A stretch of 64,000 nucleotides of DNA from Proluteimonas luteida (GTDB taxonomy: Bacteria > Pseudomonadota > Gammaproteobacteria > Xanthomonadales > Xanthomonadaceae), in assembly GCF_021191695.1 (NCBI RefSeq), contig NZ_JAIWPT010000016.1, forward strand, positions 1 to 64,000, read 5' to 3'. Every line of letters starts with the position of its first letter. The first letter of the stretch is position 1. Made by a program: the position numbers and the translations under genes. Under the pieces are notes generated by a model. It had not been told where the DNA came from. It saw only the letters and a list, made by a program, of their open reading frames with translations, and searched no databases. Of this stretch, positions 31,537 through 38,556 are shown one piece after another.

Positions 31537-31958
31537 GGAATCTCCTTGCGAAATGCCGACGACACGCTCCGCAGGCCGCCGGAGCCGCAAGCGGCACCGG
31601 CAGCTTCCGGCGGCCATGGGGGGCGCCGGGGAAACGGCGCGGGACGCGTGGAGACTGTGTCGATGTGGGAGGTGCCCGGACGGCCGCACGCGCTGGCGGC
31701 TGTCGACGGACCCGAACCGGCCCGACCCGTCTTTCCGCAACCCGACAGGGCCGCGCGGCAGGACCGGGCGCCACTCTAACAGCGTCCGGCGATGACGGCA
31801 GCGGAGGCTGCCCCCGCCGCTGACGGCAATGTCCGCCCGACGCGGGCATGTAGGAAATTCCCGACAGCGCAGGGCGGGGACGACCGATGCCGCGCCCCGC
31901 GGCGCACCGGGACAATGCCTGTCGGGAGCCGGGTCGATCCATGCAAGGGGAACATGCC
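31537..31958. other. Intergenic region, no gene supported
   Basis: About 420 bp between divergent arginase and a small ORF. The open frames here lack ribosome sites and have low-complexity Arg/Pro translations. Promoters for both flanking genes are expected here, but I cannot fix -35/-10 boxes with confidence in this GC-rich stretch. Confidence 0.5.
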
Positions 31959-32177
31959 GTGACCGACATCGAAATCAGCATCGTCGATGGACGCTTCGAA
32001 GTGTCCGGGCTGTCGCACCATCAGGTCTTCACCAGCAAGCTGCGCGCGATCGCGGCCGCCACCACGCTCGCGGCGCAGGCGGCGGACGCCCGAGGTTGCG
32101 AGGTGCGGATCCTGGTGCCGGCAGGCTGGGGCGCGCCTTACCTCGTCTCCGCCGACGGCGACATCCGCCTGGCGTGA
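31959..32177 (+). CDS. Small protein of unknown function
   Basis: The product has 72 residues from a GTG at 31959, which is preceded by AAGGGGA nine bases upstream; an ATG six codons earlier (31941) is possible but has no clear site. Sequence VTDIEISIVDGRFEVSGLSH, then an Ala-rich helix (LRAIAAATTLAAQAADARGC) and ILVPAGWGAPYLVSADGDIR gives a plausible beta-alpha-beta fold. The family is unknown. Confidence 0.5.
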   Translation: MTDIEISIVDGRFEVSGLSHHQVFTSKLRAIAAATTLAAQAADARGCEVRILVPAGWGAPYLVSADGDIRLA

Positions 32178-32372
32178 TCGCCCGCTCCCGCGTTGCCGGG
32201 AGCAGGCCCTCGCCGCGGCGGTCCTGCCGAGACAATCCGGTCGCAGCAGGCCGAACCGGCCCGGCCGTCACGACACGCCACCCGCACGCGGCGGCAACCA
32301 CGCATCGCCACGACGCATGGCCCGTAGCCGTGATCGTCGATGGCATGGCATCGCCGGAAGCACCGGAAGTAA

Positions 32373-32416
32373 TGGTGCGGCACCCGGGTTCGAACTGGGG
32401 ACCTACCGCTTACAAG
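32373..32416 (-). pseudogene. 3' half of a split tRNA-Thr(UGU) gene (left attachment site)
   Basis: On the minus strand this reads from the anticodon loop (CTTGTAA, anticodon TGT) through the 3' anticodon stem, variable loop, T-arm and CCA. Upstream of the loop the sequence is not tRNA-like; the matching 5' half is at 43827-43864. Compared with a normal partner strand for acceptor GCCGGCA, the 3' strand reads TGCCGC instead of TGCCGGC (one base lost), and the T-stem has an A-C mismatch. Both point to decay after loss of function. Confidence 0.88.
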
Positions 32417-32586
32417 TCAGGCAGTGCAAGGCTTGCCATGATTTGGAATCGGAAGGTCTGCCGGCGGCTTACAAGAGGATAACACTGCGACTTAATGGCT
32501 TTACAGGGCACACACGGCCCGACTGAACACGGCACCTTGTGGTGCAAAAGCGTGTTCGCGCCGTGGCCTTAACCTACGGAGCCAGC

Positions 32587-33816
32587 ATGAAGTCGAAGAT
32601 CACCCAGGCGCTCGTCGAGCGCACCCCCGCGCCCGAGCGCGGCAAGAGCATCCTGCACGCGGACACCGAGATGAGGGGGTTCTACCTCATCGTCACCGCC
32701 ACCAAGCGCAGCTTCTACGTCCAGTCCCTCGTCAATGGTCGGCAGGTCCGGACGAAGCTGGGCGACCACCCGTCGATGGACGCCAAGCAGGCCCGCGACC
32801 TCGCGAGGCAGACGCTGGTCGGGATGCGGGGCGGCACCAACCCGAACGAGGAGCGCCGCAAGGCACGGGCGCGCGGCATCACCCTGCGGGAGGCGCTGGA
32901 CCTGCACCTCAACTCGCGCCGCCTCGCCGACAAGACGCGGAGCGGCTACGAGTACCACGTCACCTACTACCTCAAGGACTGGCTCGACAGGCCACTGGCC
33001 GAGATAGGCGCGGACCGTCAGGGCGTGCGCGAGCGCCACCGCAGGATCACCGAGAAGAGCGGCGCCACCTCGGGCGACAACACCATGCGGGTCCTCCGCT
33101 CGGTCTACAACCGTGCCCTGCGCCAGTTCCCCGACCTGCCGCCGAACCCGGTGGGCAACGTGGACATGAACGGCATGCGACGGCGCGAGGTGGACGCCAG
33201 CCCCGACAAGCTCAGGGCGTGGGGCAAGGCGGTGCTGTCGCTGGGCAACCCGGTGCGCCGCGACCTCCAACTCTTCATGCTGCTGTCGGGCATGCGCCGG
33301 ACGGCGTCCTGCGAGGCGAGGCGCACGGACCTCAGCGACGGACGCCTGCACGTCCCGAACCCCAAGGGCGGCTCAGCCAAGAAGTTCGACCTGCCGCTAT
33401 CGTCAGCGCTCGCCGACCTGCTCGCCCACCGCGAGGCGGAGGCCGACGGCGTGAGGCGCAAGACGCCCTACCTGTTCCCGGCCGACTCGGCGTCGGGCCG
33501 GGTGGCGGAGGTCCAGCAGCACGAGCTGGGCGACCTCACCGGCCACGCGCTGCGGCATGCGTACGCGTCGCTCGCATTGCAGGCTGGCGTGCCGCTGCTG
33601 GAGCTGCGTTTCCTGCTGAACCACAGCGCGTCCAGCGGCGGCGTCACGATGGGCTATCTGCACCCGTCGCTCGACCACCTTCGCGAGCATCAGGAACGCG
33701 CGTCAAGGTACATCCTCGACGCGCTGGGACTCGTGCACGAGCCCGGTACTTGGCCCCCGAGACTTGCATGCGCGCCTGCTGACACGCCGTCAACAAACGA
33801 ATGCGAGGCCGCATAG
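32587..33816 (+). CDS. int: P4-type tyrosine recombinase (integrase)
   Basis: The product has 409 residues. The N-terminal arm-binding domain (ILHADTEMRGFYLIVTATKR, about residues 20-90) is of the DUF4102 type; a core-binding domain (about 100-195) and a catalytic domain follow. Catalytic residues are Arg in LSGMRRTASCEAR (about 240), Lys in PKGGSAKKFDLPLS, His-x-x-Arg in GHALRHAYASLALQAGVPLL (about 318), a later His in FLLNHSASSGG and Tyr in GYLHPSLDHL (about 357). All five are present, so it should be active. It begins 170 bp inside the left attachment core, the standard position for a tRNA-targeting integrase. A weak hairpin (33840-33861) follows. Confidence 0.93.
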   Translation: MKSKITQALVERTPAPERGKSILHADTEMRGFYLIVTATKRSFYVQSLVNGRQVRTKLGDHPSMDAKQARDLARQTLVGMRGGTNPNEERRKARARGITLREALDLHLNSRRLADKTRSGYEYHVTYYLKDWLDRPLAEIGADRQGVRERHRRITEKSGATSGDNTMRVLRSVYNRALRQFPDLPPNPVGNVDMNGMRRREVDASPDKLRAWGKAVLSLGNPVRRDLQLFMLLSGMRRTASCEARRTDLSDGRLHVPNPKGGSAKKFDLPLSSALADLLAHREAEADGVRRKTPYLFPADSASGRVAEVQQHELGDLTGHALRHAYASLALQAGVPLLELRFLLNHSASSGGVTMGYLHPSLDHLREHQERASRYILDALGLVHEPGTWPPRLACAPADTPSTNECEAA

Positions 33817-34001
33817 CACCTGCAAGCTCGAGTAACAGCGAGGGCGGCTTCTTTCGCCCTCATTCGTTTATGGCCTCGCAGATGACCCTGTGATAGGCGA
33901 AAACAGCTAGAAAATAGTTACATACAGGAGCGAAAAGTGTGCTTAGCATCCCCTACCAGCTGGTCAATTCCGATCAGTGAAAACCAACTGGAGAACTACA
34001 C

Positions 34002-34514
34002 ATGACTGCCAACCCGTCTTCTGGCATCCGCGATGCAATCGTCCTGCTGGGCAAGGAGTTCGAGTTCGCCTCAGGTATCCGCGCACTCGCTGCAGATCAC
34101 ATCATCTGCGAGAAGGGCATCAACGATCCCGACGAGCTCTTCGACGCCTGCGAGGAGCTCATCGGCAGCACCAACCTGTTCGAGTCCTACGACGACGCGC
34201 TGAATACCCGGCCCACAGACTTCGTGCTGGGACAAGGCTGTCCGTTCCTTTCCCTGAACGCCTACATCGAACTCGCCGATGTGTACGGTGCCGACTGGAT
34301 CAGCTTGGCGCTCACCGAGTACGCCGCCCACTACGGGAGCGTCAAGCTGCGCAAACTCGCGCCCCGCAACGCCGAGGAGATGATTGATCGCAGCCGCGGG
34401 CGGCTCGGCGATGCCGTACTGCTCAAGGTCGGAACGGAAGTCGACGAGGGCCTGAAGGAGCTGTCCGCGCGTTTGAACGGCGCCCTCTCGCTGCGTAGCA
34501 ACGCGACTGTCTGA
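34002..34514 (+). CDS. Element-borne acidic protein of unknown function
   Basis: The product has 170 residues, acidic, with no signal or membrane segment. It has a predicted helix-rich N-half (SGIRDAIVLLGKEFEFASGI, PDELFDACEELIGSTNLFES) and a C-half with WISLALTEYAAHYGSVKLRK and EVDEGLKELSARLNGALSLR. I recognise no motif. GC is lower than chromosomal genes. It has its own terminator and stands alone between the integrase and the minus-strand block, which is where accessory genes are often found in satellites. Confidence 0.7.
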   Translation: MTANPSSGIRDAIVLLGKEFEFASGIRALAADHIICEKGINDPDELFDACEELIGSTNLFESYDDALNTRPTDFVLGQGCPFLSLNAYIELADVYGADWISLALTEYAAHYGSVKLRKLAPRNAEEMIDRSRGRLGDAVLLKVGTEVDEGLKELSARLNGALSLRSNATV

Positions 34515-34555
34515 TCCACCATCGGGACGTGATCGCGCACAAGCGCATGAAAAGA

Positions 34556-34584
34556 AAGGGCCACCATGACGGTGGCCCTTTTTC
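34556..34584. terminator. Bidirectional terminator
   Basis: AAGGGCCACC (34556-34565), loop ATGAC, GGTGGCCCTT (34571-34580) with a T-run to 34583, and an A-rich flank giving T's on the other strand. It serves the gene ending at 34514 and the convergent one ending at 34606. The 16 bases at 34538-34553 (CACAAGCGCATGAAAA) recur at 35592-35607. Confidence 0.93.
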
Positions 34585-34605
34585 GTACACGACGGGAGAA
34601 CGGCG

Positions 34606-35121
34606 TCAGTCGTCGGATGGCGCGGGTTCGACCACCCGAACGGTGGACAGCGCCTCGGCCGACTGCTCCTCGTCCATGTCGGCCGGGTGGTGCTTCTGAC
34701 GGGGCGGCACATCGATGCCCTTCTTGCGCATGTCGTTGGCGTACCAGCGCACCGACTTGGCCGTCGCCGCCGCGCCATCGATCTGCGCGTTGACCATGTC
34801 GGCCACCAGCGCGTGCGGATAGCCCGCTGGGTCCATCAGGATCGCGCGTGCGAGCGCGCCGACGCCAAGGCCGCGCGGCTTCTTTTCTGCTGCTTCGGGC
34901 GTCTCGGTGGCCTCGACCTTCGGCTCTGCACGCTGCGCGGTCGCCTTGGGCTTCTTCGGCTGCCCGAACGAGGCCAGGTCGATGTTCTTGTCGGCTGCGA
35001 CCTGCTCGATCCGGGCGACGAGTTTAGTCCGCGTCGCGAAGGTCTTGGGCCCCGCAGGCTTGTCGGCGATCCGGTTGTGCAGGTCCAGCAGTTCCTTGGT
35101 GGGCATTTCTTCCAGCTTCAT
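34606..35121 (-). CDS. Element-borne protein of unknown function with a possible DNA-binding C-half
   Basis: The product has 171 residues. The N-terminus (MPTKELLDLHNRIADKPAGP, then FATRTKLVARIEQVAADKNI) is helical and charged; a Lys/Pro/Glu-rich linker (about 60-82) follows; the C-terminal 85 residues (LGVGALARAILMDPAGYPHA, VNAQIDGAAATAKSVRWYAN) look like a winged-helix-type unit with a YANDMRKKGIDVP end. Similar small proteins occur in phages and islands. No function is assigned. Confidence 0.7.
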   Translation of the reverse strand: MKLEEMPTKELLDLHNRIADKPAGPKTFATRTKLVARIEQVAADKNIDLASFGQPKKPKATAQRAEPKVEATETPEAAEKKPRGLGVGALARAILMDPAGYPHALVADMVNAQIDGAAATAKSVRWYANDMRKKGIDVPPRQKHHPADMDEEQSAEALSTVRVVEPAPSDD

Positions 35122-35205
35122 GGCGTTCTCCTACGTGTTGGTGGGCACGTAGGCATTAGGTCGCGGTTCCCTCGATCCGGGAGCCCCCTCCTTGACACCA
35201 AGAAC

Positions 35206-35239
35206 CCACCTGGCCGATTTCAACGAATCGGCCAGGTGG
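35206..35239. promoter_or_regulatory. Perfect 14-bp inverted repeat upstream of the 171-aa gene
   Basis: CCACCTGGCCGATT (35206-35219) and AATCGGCCAGGTGG (35226-35239) are exact complements with a 6-nt loop. It has no T-run, and lies about 85 bp upstream of one minus-strand gene and just after the stop of another. TTGACA at 35192-35197 is close by. A regulator-binding site or processing hairpin is possible. Confidence 0.55.
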
Positions 35240-35257
35240 ATCGCGCAGCAATCATCC

Positions 35258-35491
35258 TCAGTTAGGCAGCGGCCTGGAGGGCTGAGTACGAAGCCCATGA
35301 GTAAAGTCGGAAGCACTCAGATCACCAAGGTTACGTTCCAAGCAATCAGCGACGCTCTGCTTGGTCATAATCTTCGCAGCCTTCAATGCTTCGCTAGGCT
35401 CAACGCCACCGGCAATCAGTTTGCGTGCCGTTTCGTCCATGGTGTCTAAGGCCCCATCGACCCACACCTTTATCCCATCCGTCATGCTCAT
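35258..35491 (-). CDS. Small element-borne protein, hypothetical
   Basis: The product has 77 residues from the ATG at 35491 (MSMTDGIKVWVDGALDTMDE). A longer frame starts with TTG at 35524. The protein is a probable helical bundle (ARKLIAGGVEPSEALKAAKI, TKQSVADCLERNLGDLSASD). No clear ribosome site is visible, so both start and expression are uncertain. GC is lower than surrounding DNA. Confidence 0.5.
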   Translation of the reverse strand: MSMTDGIKVWVDGALDTMDETARKLIAGGVEPSEALKAAKIMTKQSVADCLERNLGDLSASDFTHGLRTQPSRPLPN

Positions 35492-35601
35492 GCTGGACAC
35501 TATTGTTTGTGGCGAAATTGCCAAAGATGCTAGTTGAGCCTGGTCTGAGCTTTTTCAACACCCACCAATTGACTGTCGGCGCGCGAAGGTCCACAAGCGC
35601 A

Positions 35602-35636
35602 TGAAAAAAGAAGGGGATGCCGTGACGACATCCCCT
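35602..35636 (-). terminator. Terminator of the minus-strand replication/terminase operon
   Basis: On the minus strand AGGGGATG, a 9-nt loop and CATCCCCT are followed by TTCTTTTTTC. It lies 67 bp after the last gene of the block (stop at 35703). Confidence 0.85.
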
Positions 35637-35702
35637 CCGAAACACGGCCGGGCCACCCGTTGCCCTCTGCGCACCTAACCAACCCGGCCGGGTTTGCTCG
35701 GG

Positions 35703-35984
35703 TCAGCCCGGGAGGAAGGCCAGGTGCGCCATCCCCGACCCCAAGGCGTCAGCCCTGCGCTTGGTCTCGCGATCGACGTACAGGTCCAGCGCGCGGCAGT
35801 ACGGCTGTCCGGCCAGCGCCGCGGCCTCGTCGAACTGCTCGGAGCCGACGGCCACGCCGTTGCGGGCTGCGGCGGCTTCGAGCTCGGGGAACGGGTCGCA
35901 CCTGTGCTGGATCGCCGCGACCAGCGCCGCGAGTGCCAGCATCGCCGGATGGCACGATGGGTAGTGGGCGCGTCGGTCAGTCAT
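35703..35984 (-). CDS. Element-borne 93-aa protein, hypothetical
   Basis: The product (MTDRRAHYPSCHPAMLALAA...) has an Ala-rich helix, then PELEAAAARNGVAVGSEQFD and CRALDLYVDRETKRRADALG. No motif is recognised. The ATG overlaps the TGA of the preceding 241-aa gene (35977-35984), so it is co-translated. It is the last gene before the terminator. Confidence 0.65.
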   Translation of the reverse strand: MTDRRAHYPSCHPAMLALAALVAAIQHRCDPFPELEAAAARNGVAVGSEQFDEAAALAGQPYCRALDLYVDRETKRRADALGSGMAHLAFLPG

Positions 35985-36702
35985 CGCCGTCGCCCCCGAT
36001 CAGGTCGTGGTCGATCTCCTGCTCGCGCATGGCAAGCTGCACGGTGTTCAGCGGGTTCGAACGGCCGGCGTTCCAGGCGCGGATGGCGACCAGGATGCCC
36101 TGGAGGCGCGCGTCGCCCAGCTTGATGTACTCCTGCACCTTCAGGAAGTCGTCCTGCTTCATCGCCGACGCCAGCTCCACCGGGCCGACCGGGCGGTCCT
36201 TGCTGGGCATGCGGTCGATCAGGGACAGCACGGCGGACGCCAGGGCGACGTTGCGCGTGCCGACGGCGACCTGGGCCATGTGGCCGAGCTCGGCGGGGCC
36301 CGCGTGCTGGAGCTGCTGGAGGTACTCGGTGCGCTTCGGGTCGCCCAGGGCCGCTCGGGCCAGGACCTTCGCCGGGGAGTCGTAGAACTGGCGCTGGCCG
36401 ATCAGTTGGGCGTGCGGGGCGCCCGCGTCTTTGAGGATCTTGTCCAGCTCGGCCTTGGAATTGTCCTTGATCTCGCGGACGGTGGCGATGGTCTCGTGCT
36501 CGGCGAAGCGGGCGACTTCGCCCGCGCCGATGCCGGGGGCGGTCTTCCAGCGCGCGGCGATCTGCTGCTTGCGGGTCGCGATGTCCTTGTTCAGCCGCTC
36601 GATCGCGGCGAGGGTACGCTTGTGCAGCAGGTCCAGGGTCGAGGCGAGTTCGCCGATCTGCTGGGTGCTGAGGAGGGGGGTGTCGCTGAGGGTGATCTTC
36701 AT
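35977..36702 (-). CDS. Element-borne 241-aa coiled-coil-like protein
   Basis: The product starts MKITLSDTPLLSTQQIGELA and continues with a long charged helix (LHKRTLAAIERLNKDIATRK, ATVREIKDNSKAELDKILKD). The middle holds AALGDPKRTEYLQQLQHAGP, and the C-terminus is acidic (GGDGDD). AGGAG lies 11 bases upstream of the ATG. Phage scaffolding- or head-associated-like helical proteins look similar, but I cannot assign a function. Confidence 0.7.
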   Translation of the reverse strand: MKITLSDTPLLSTQQIGELASTLDLLHKRTLAAIERLNKDIATRKQQIAARWKTAPGIGAGEVARFAEHETIATVREIKDNSKAELDKILKDAGAPHAQLIGQRQFYDSPAKVLARAALGDPKRTEYLQQLQHAGPAELGHMAQVAVGTRNVALASAVLSLIDRMPSKDRPVGPVELASAMKQDDFLKVQEYIKLGDARLQGILVAIRAWNAGRSNPLNTVQLAMREQEIDHDLIGGDGDD

Positions 36703-36926
36703 GGCTCGTTGGCTCCTGTGAGGTTGGTCCTCCGGTCGCCTGTCACGAGCGCATCCCCAGCCGTGGGGTGGTCTGCGCGCCAATGCGCTGACCGGATGCC
36801 TGCAATGTGTCGCGGAGCGTTGGGCGTGAACGCCATCGTTTCCCGGGCGTGTTTCCCTCGGAGCTGCCGCCGTCACTGCGGCTTATGATTCATGGGCTTG
36901 GCATCGCGCCACCCACTGATGGAATG

Positions 36927-37355
36927 TCAGACGTCCTTGGCTGGCGCGCTGCCCAGGCCGCCGCACTCCTCGCACATGCGCACGCGCACCACGTCGTCGG
37001 AGAAGGTGAAGCGGGCGCAGCACATGCAGCGGAGCCAGCCGATCCTGCGCACCACCTTGGGCGGACCCTCGTTGAGGTCCAGCACCTCGGCGCGCCGCCT
37101 GCCGCCGTCGCAGGGCCAGCGTGCCGGCTCGACCAGCGCCCTGGCGATGCGCCTGTCCTCGGGCCTCAGCTCGCGCCTGCCCGGCGTGGCGCCGAGCCAT
37201 CGGTAGCTCGGGTTCCTGGGGTCGTGGCAGCGCGCCGTCACGGCGCTGTACCCGATCCCCACGGCTGCCGCGGCCGACCTGGCGGAGGGGTATCGCACCC
37301 CGTCCACCTCGACGGCGACCGCGTGGCCGTTAGTGCCCGCGGTTGACGCTGCCAT
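36927..37355 (-). CDS. Element-borne protein with N-terminal HTH-like and C-terminal zinc-ribbon
   Basis: The product has 142 residues. The N-half (VDGVRYPSARSAAAAVGIGY, then SAVTARCHDPRNPSYRW) resembles the small DNA-binding repeat found in homing-type and phage proteins (SxxxAAxxxGI). The C-half has four cysteines: CMCCARFTFSDDVVRVRMCE followed by CGG, a zinc-ribbon pattern CxxC-x15-CxxC. A DNA-binding regulator is likely. It overlaps the 81-aa gene upstream. Confidence 0.7.
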   Translation of the reverse strand: MAASTAGTNGHAVAVEVDGVRYPSARSAAAAVGIGYSAVTARCHDPRNPSYRWLGATPGRRELRPEDRRIARALVEPARWPCDGGRRRAEVLDLNEGPPKVVRRIGWLRCMCCARFTFSDDVVRVRMCEECGGLGSAPAKDV

Positions 37356-37575
37356 GCTCGCGCCGCCCCTCGTATTCCTGCGACATGCGCTCCCAGGTCT
37401 CGGCGTCCAAGCGTGGCACCGGGCCGATGCATGTCATCTCGCTGCGTCGTGCCAGGGCGTCGCGCCCGCCCATCGCCTGGACCGCATCGGGCGCGGTGCC
37501 GTTGATCGCGTCCAGCATGGCGTCGATCTGGGCCGCGCGCTGTACGACCTCGGCGACGCTCAGGTTCTCACTCAT
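37330..37575 (-). CDS. Small element-borne protein, hypothetical
   Basis: The product has 81 residues (MSENLSVAEVVQRAAQIDAM...), helical at the N-terminus. It overlaps the terminase-small-like gene by 8 bp and the zinc-ribbon gene by 26 bp, so it belongs to the same compact operon. No family is recognised. Confidence 0.65.
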   Translation of the reverse strand: MSENLSVAEVVQRAAQIDAMLDAINGTAPDAVQAMGGRDALARRSEMTCIGPVPRLDAETWERMSQEYEGRREHGSVNRGH

Positions 37576-38080
37576 CGTCTTCCTCCTGCGGCCGCGCCGC
37601 GTTGTACTTGGAGAGCAACGCCACGAGCTGGGCGCGCTCGTCGGCGGGCATCGCCAGCAGCGCGTCGGCCGACAGGCCCGTGTCCTCGACCCTGACGCGC
37701 AGCCTGTCGGCCATCTGCTCGCCGTAGCGGAACTTGAGCAGCACCTCCAGGAGCCTGTCGCTGTGCTTCCTGACGGTGAGCGGCCGTTCCTCGCCGGTCG
37801 TCGGGTCCGCGACGGTGGCGAGGCGCCCCTGGTGGATCACGGGCTCTTCGTAGCCGATCGCCGCGCGCCTGTACGCCTCGTCCAGCAGCGCGTCCAGGGC
37901 GACCTCGATGGCCTTCTCCCACCGCGTGCGGAACTCGATGTCGTTGGCCTTGTGGTAGAAGGCCGTCTGCCTGCTGATGCCAGCCGCTGCCGCGGCCTGC
38001 TTGGGCGAGCACGTGTCCTCCAGCACCTGGAAGAACAGCTCGCGCCGCTCGGGCGTGAAGGTGTTCGGGATGGAAAGCAC
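37568..38080 (-). CDS. Terminase small subunit-like DNA-binding protein
   Basis: The product has 170 residues. An N-terminal helix-turn-helix (LEDTCSPKQAAAAAGISRQT AFYHK, about residues 20-45) is followed by RWEKAIEVALDALLDEAYRR and VRKHSDRLLEVLLKFRYGEQ, the layout of phage terminase small subunits that recognise packaging sites. No large terminase or capsid gene accompanies it. In satellites such as PICIs a lone small terminase redirects packaging of a helper phage to satellite DNA; that role is inferred here. The iteron-like region lies immediately upstream. Confidence 0.75.
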   Translation of the reverse strand: MLSIPNTFTPERRELFFQVLEDTCSPKQAAAAAGISRQTAFYHKANDIEFRTRWEKAIEVALDALLDEAYRRAAIGYEEPVIHQGRLATVADPTTGEERPLTVRKHSDRLLEVLLKFRYGEQMADRLRVRVEDTGLSADALLAMPADERAQLVALLSKYNAARPQEEDDE

Positions 38081-38322
38081 GTGCGGTCTCCGGGGTAAAA
38101 AGTGGCTTACGTTGTGATGGTGTCGTGCTTACGCGCGCAGGCATGCCATCGTTCAAGCAGTCGGATCAACGGCTTGGATGGCGTCGGCCATCCGATGCTC
38201 GATTAGGTGGCGTGCATCGGTGGGATCGCTCGGCCTGTTCGCCTCGCGCGCGAGGGACACGGCACGCACGGTTGGACGCATCCGTCCACGCGCTTTCGAT
38301 GATGTGGAGGGGTTCGCTTTTC

Positions 38323-38544
38323 GATTGTCGGACTGATTGTCACGTTCGTCGTCTATAGACTGACGAACGCCGTGACAATCGAATCCGCCAGTGACTTTCG
38401 CTTTGACAATCGGGTGGCCGAAAACGGCCTAAGTGCTTGCCGTGCTTAGATTGTCGCGCTGACAATCGAAACTGACTTTCGGCGACAATCTGATTGTCAC
38501 TGGGCGCGACAATCGAACTCCGAAAGTCGCGCCCCGTGACAATC
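38323..38544. repeat. Iteron-like array, candidate replication origin
   Basis: Ten exact copies of the heptamer GACAATC or its complement lie within 222 bp, at 38323, 38335, 38374, 38405, 38449, 38461, 38484, 38492, 38508 and 38538, in both orientations, most extended to GTGACAATCGAA or a close variant. GACTTTCG or its complement occurs three more times (about 38393, 38474, 38521). The array lies directly downstream of the primase-helicase gene and upstream of the small-terminase gene. Dense short repeats beside a replication gene are typical of origins bound by the element's initiator. Confidence 0.85.
38343..38369. promoter_or_regulatory. Nested palindrome inside the iteron region
   Basis: CGTTCGTC (38343-38350) and GACGAACG (38362-38369) are complementary arms around the perfect palindrome GTCTATAGAC (38351-38360). 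It is the most AT-rich spot of the region and could be an operator or an origin unwinding or nicking site. Confidence 0.6.
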
Positions 38545-38556
38545 GAAAACGCACGT

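Noticed and set aside
31319..31981. Minus-strand gene overlapping the arginase start
   Set aside because: Shadow frame of arginase with low-complexity translation and no ribosome site.
32469..32475. A second TTACAAG copy as the left attachment core
   Set aside because: Sequence on either side does not match the host tRNA; the copy at 32410-32416 is the one that continues into the tRNA 3' half.
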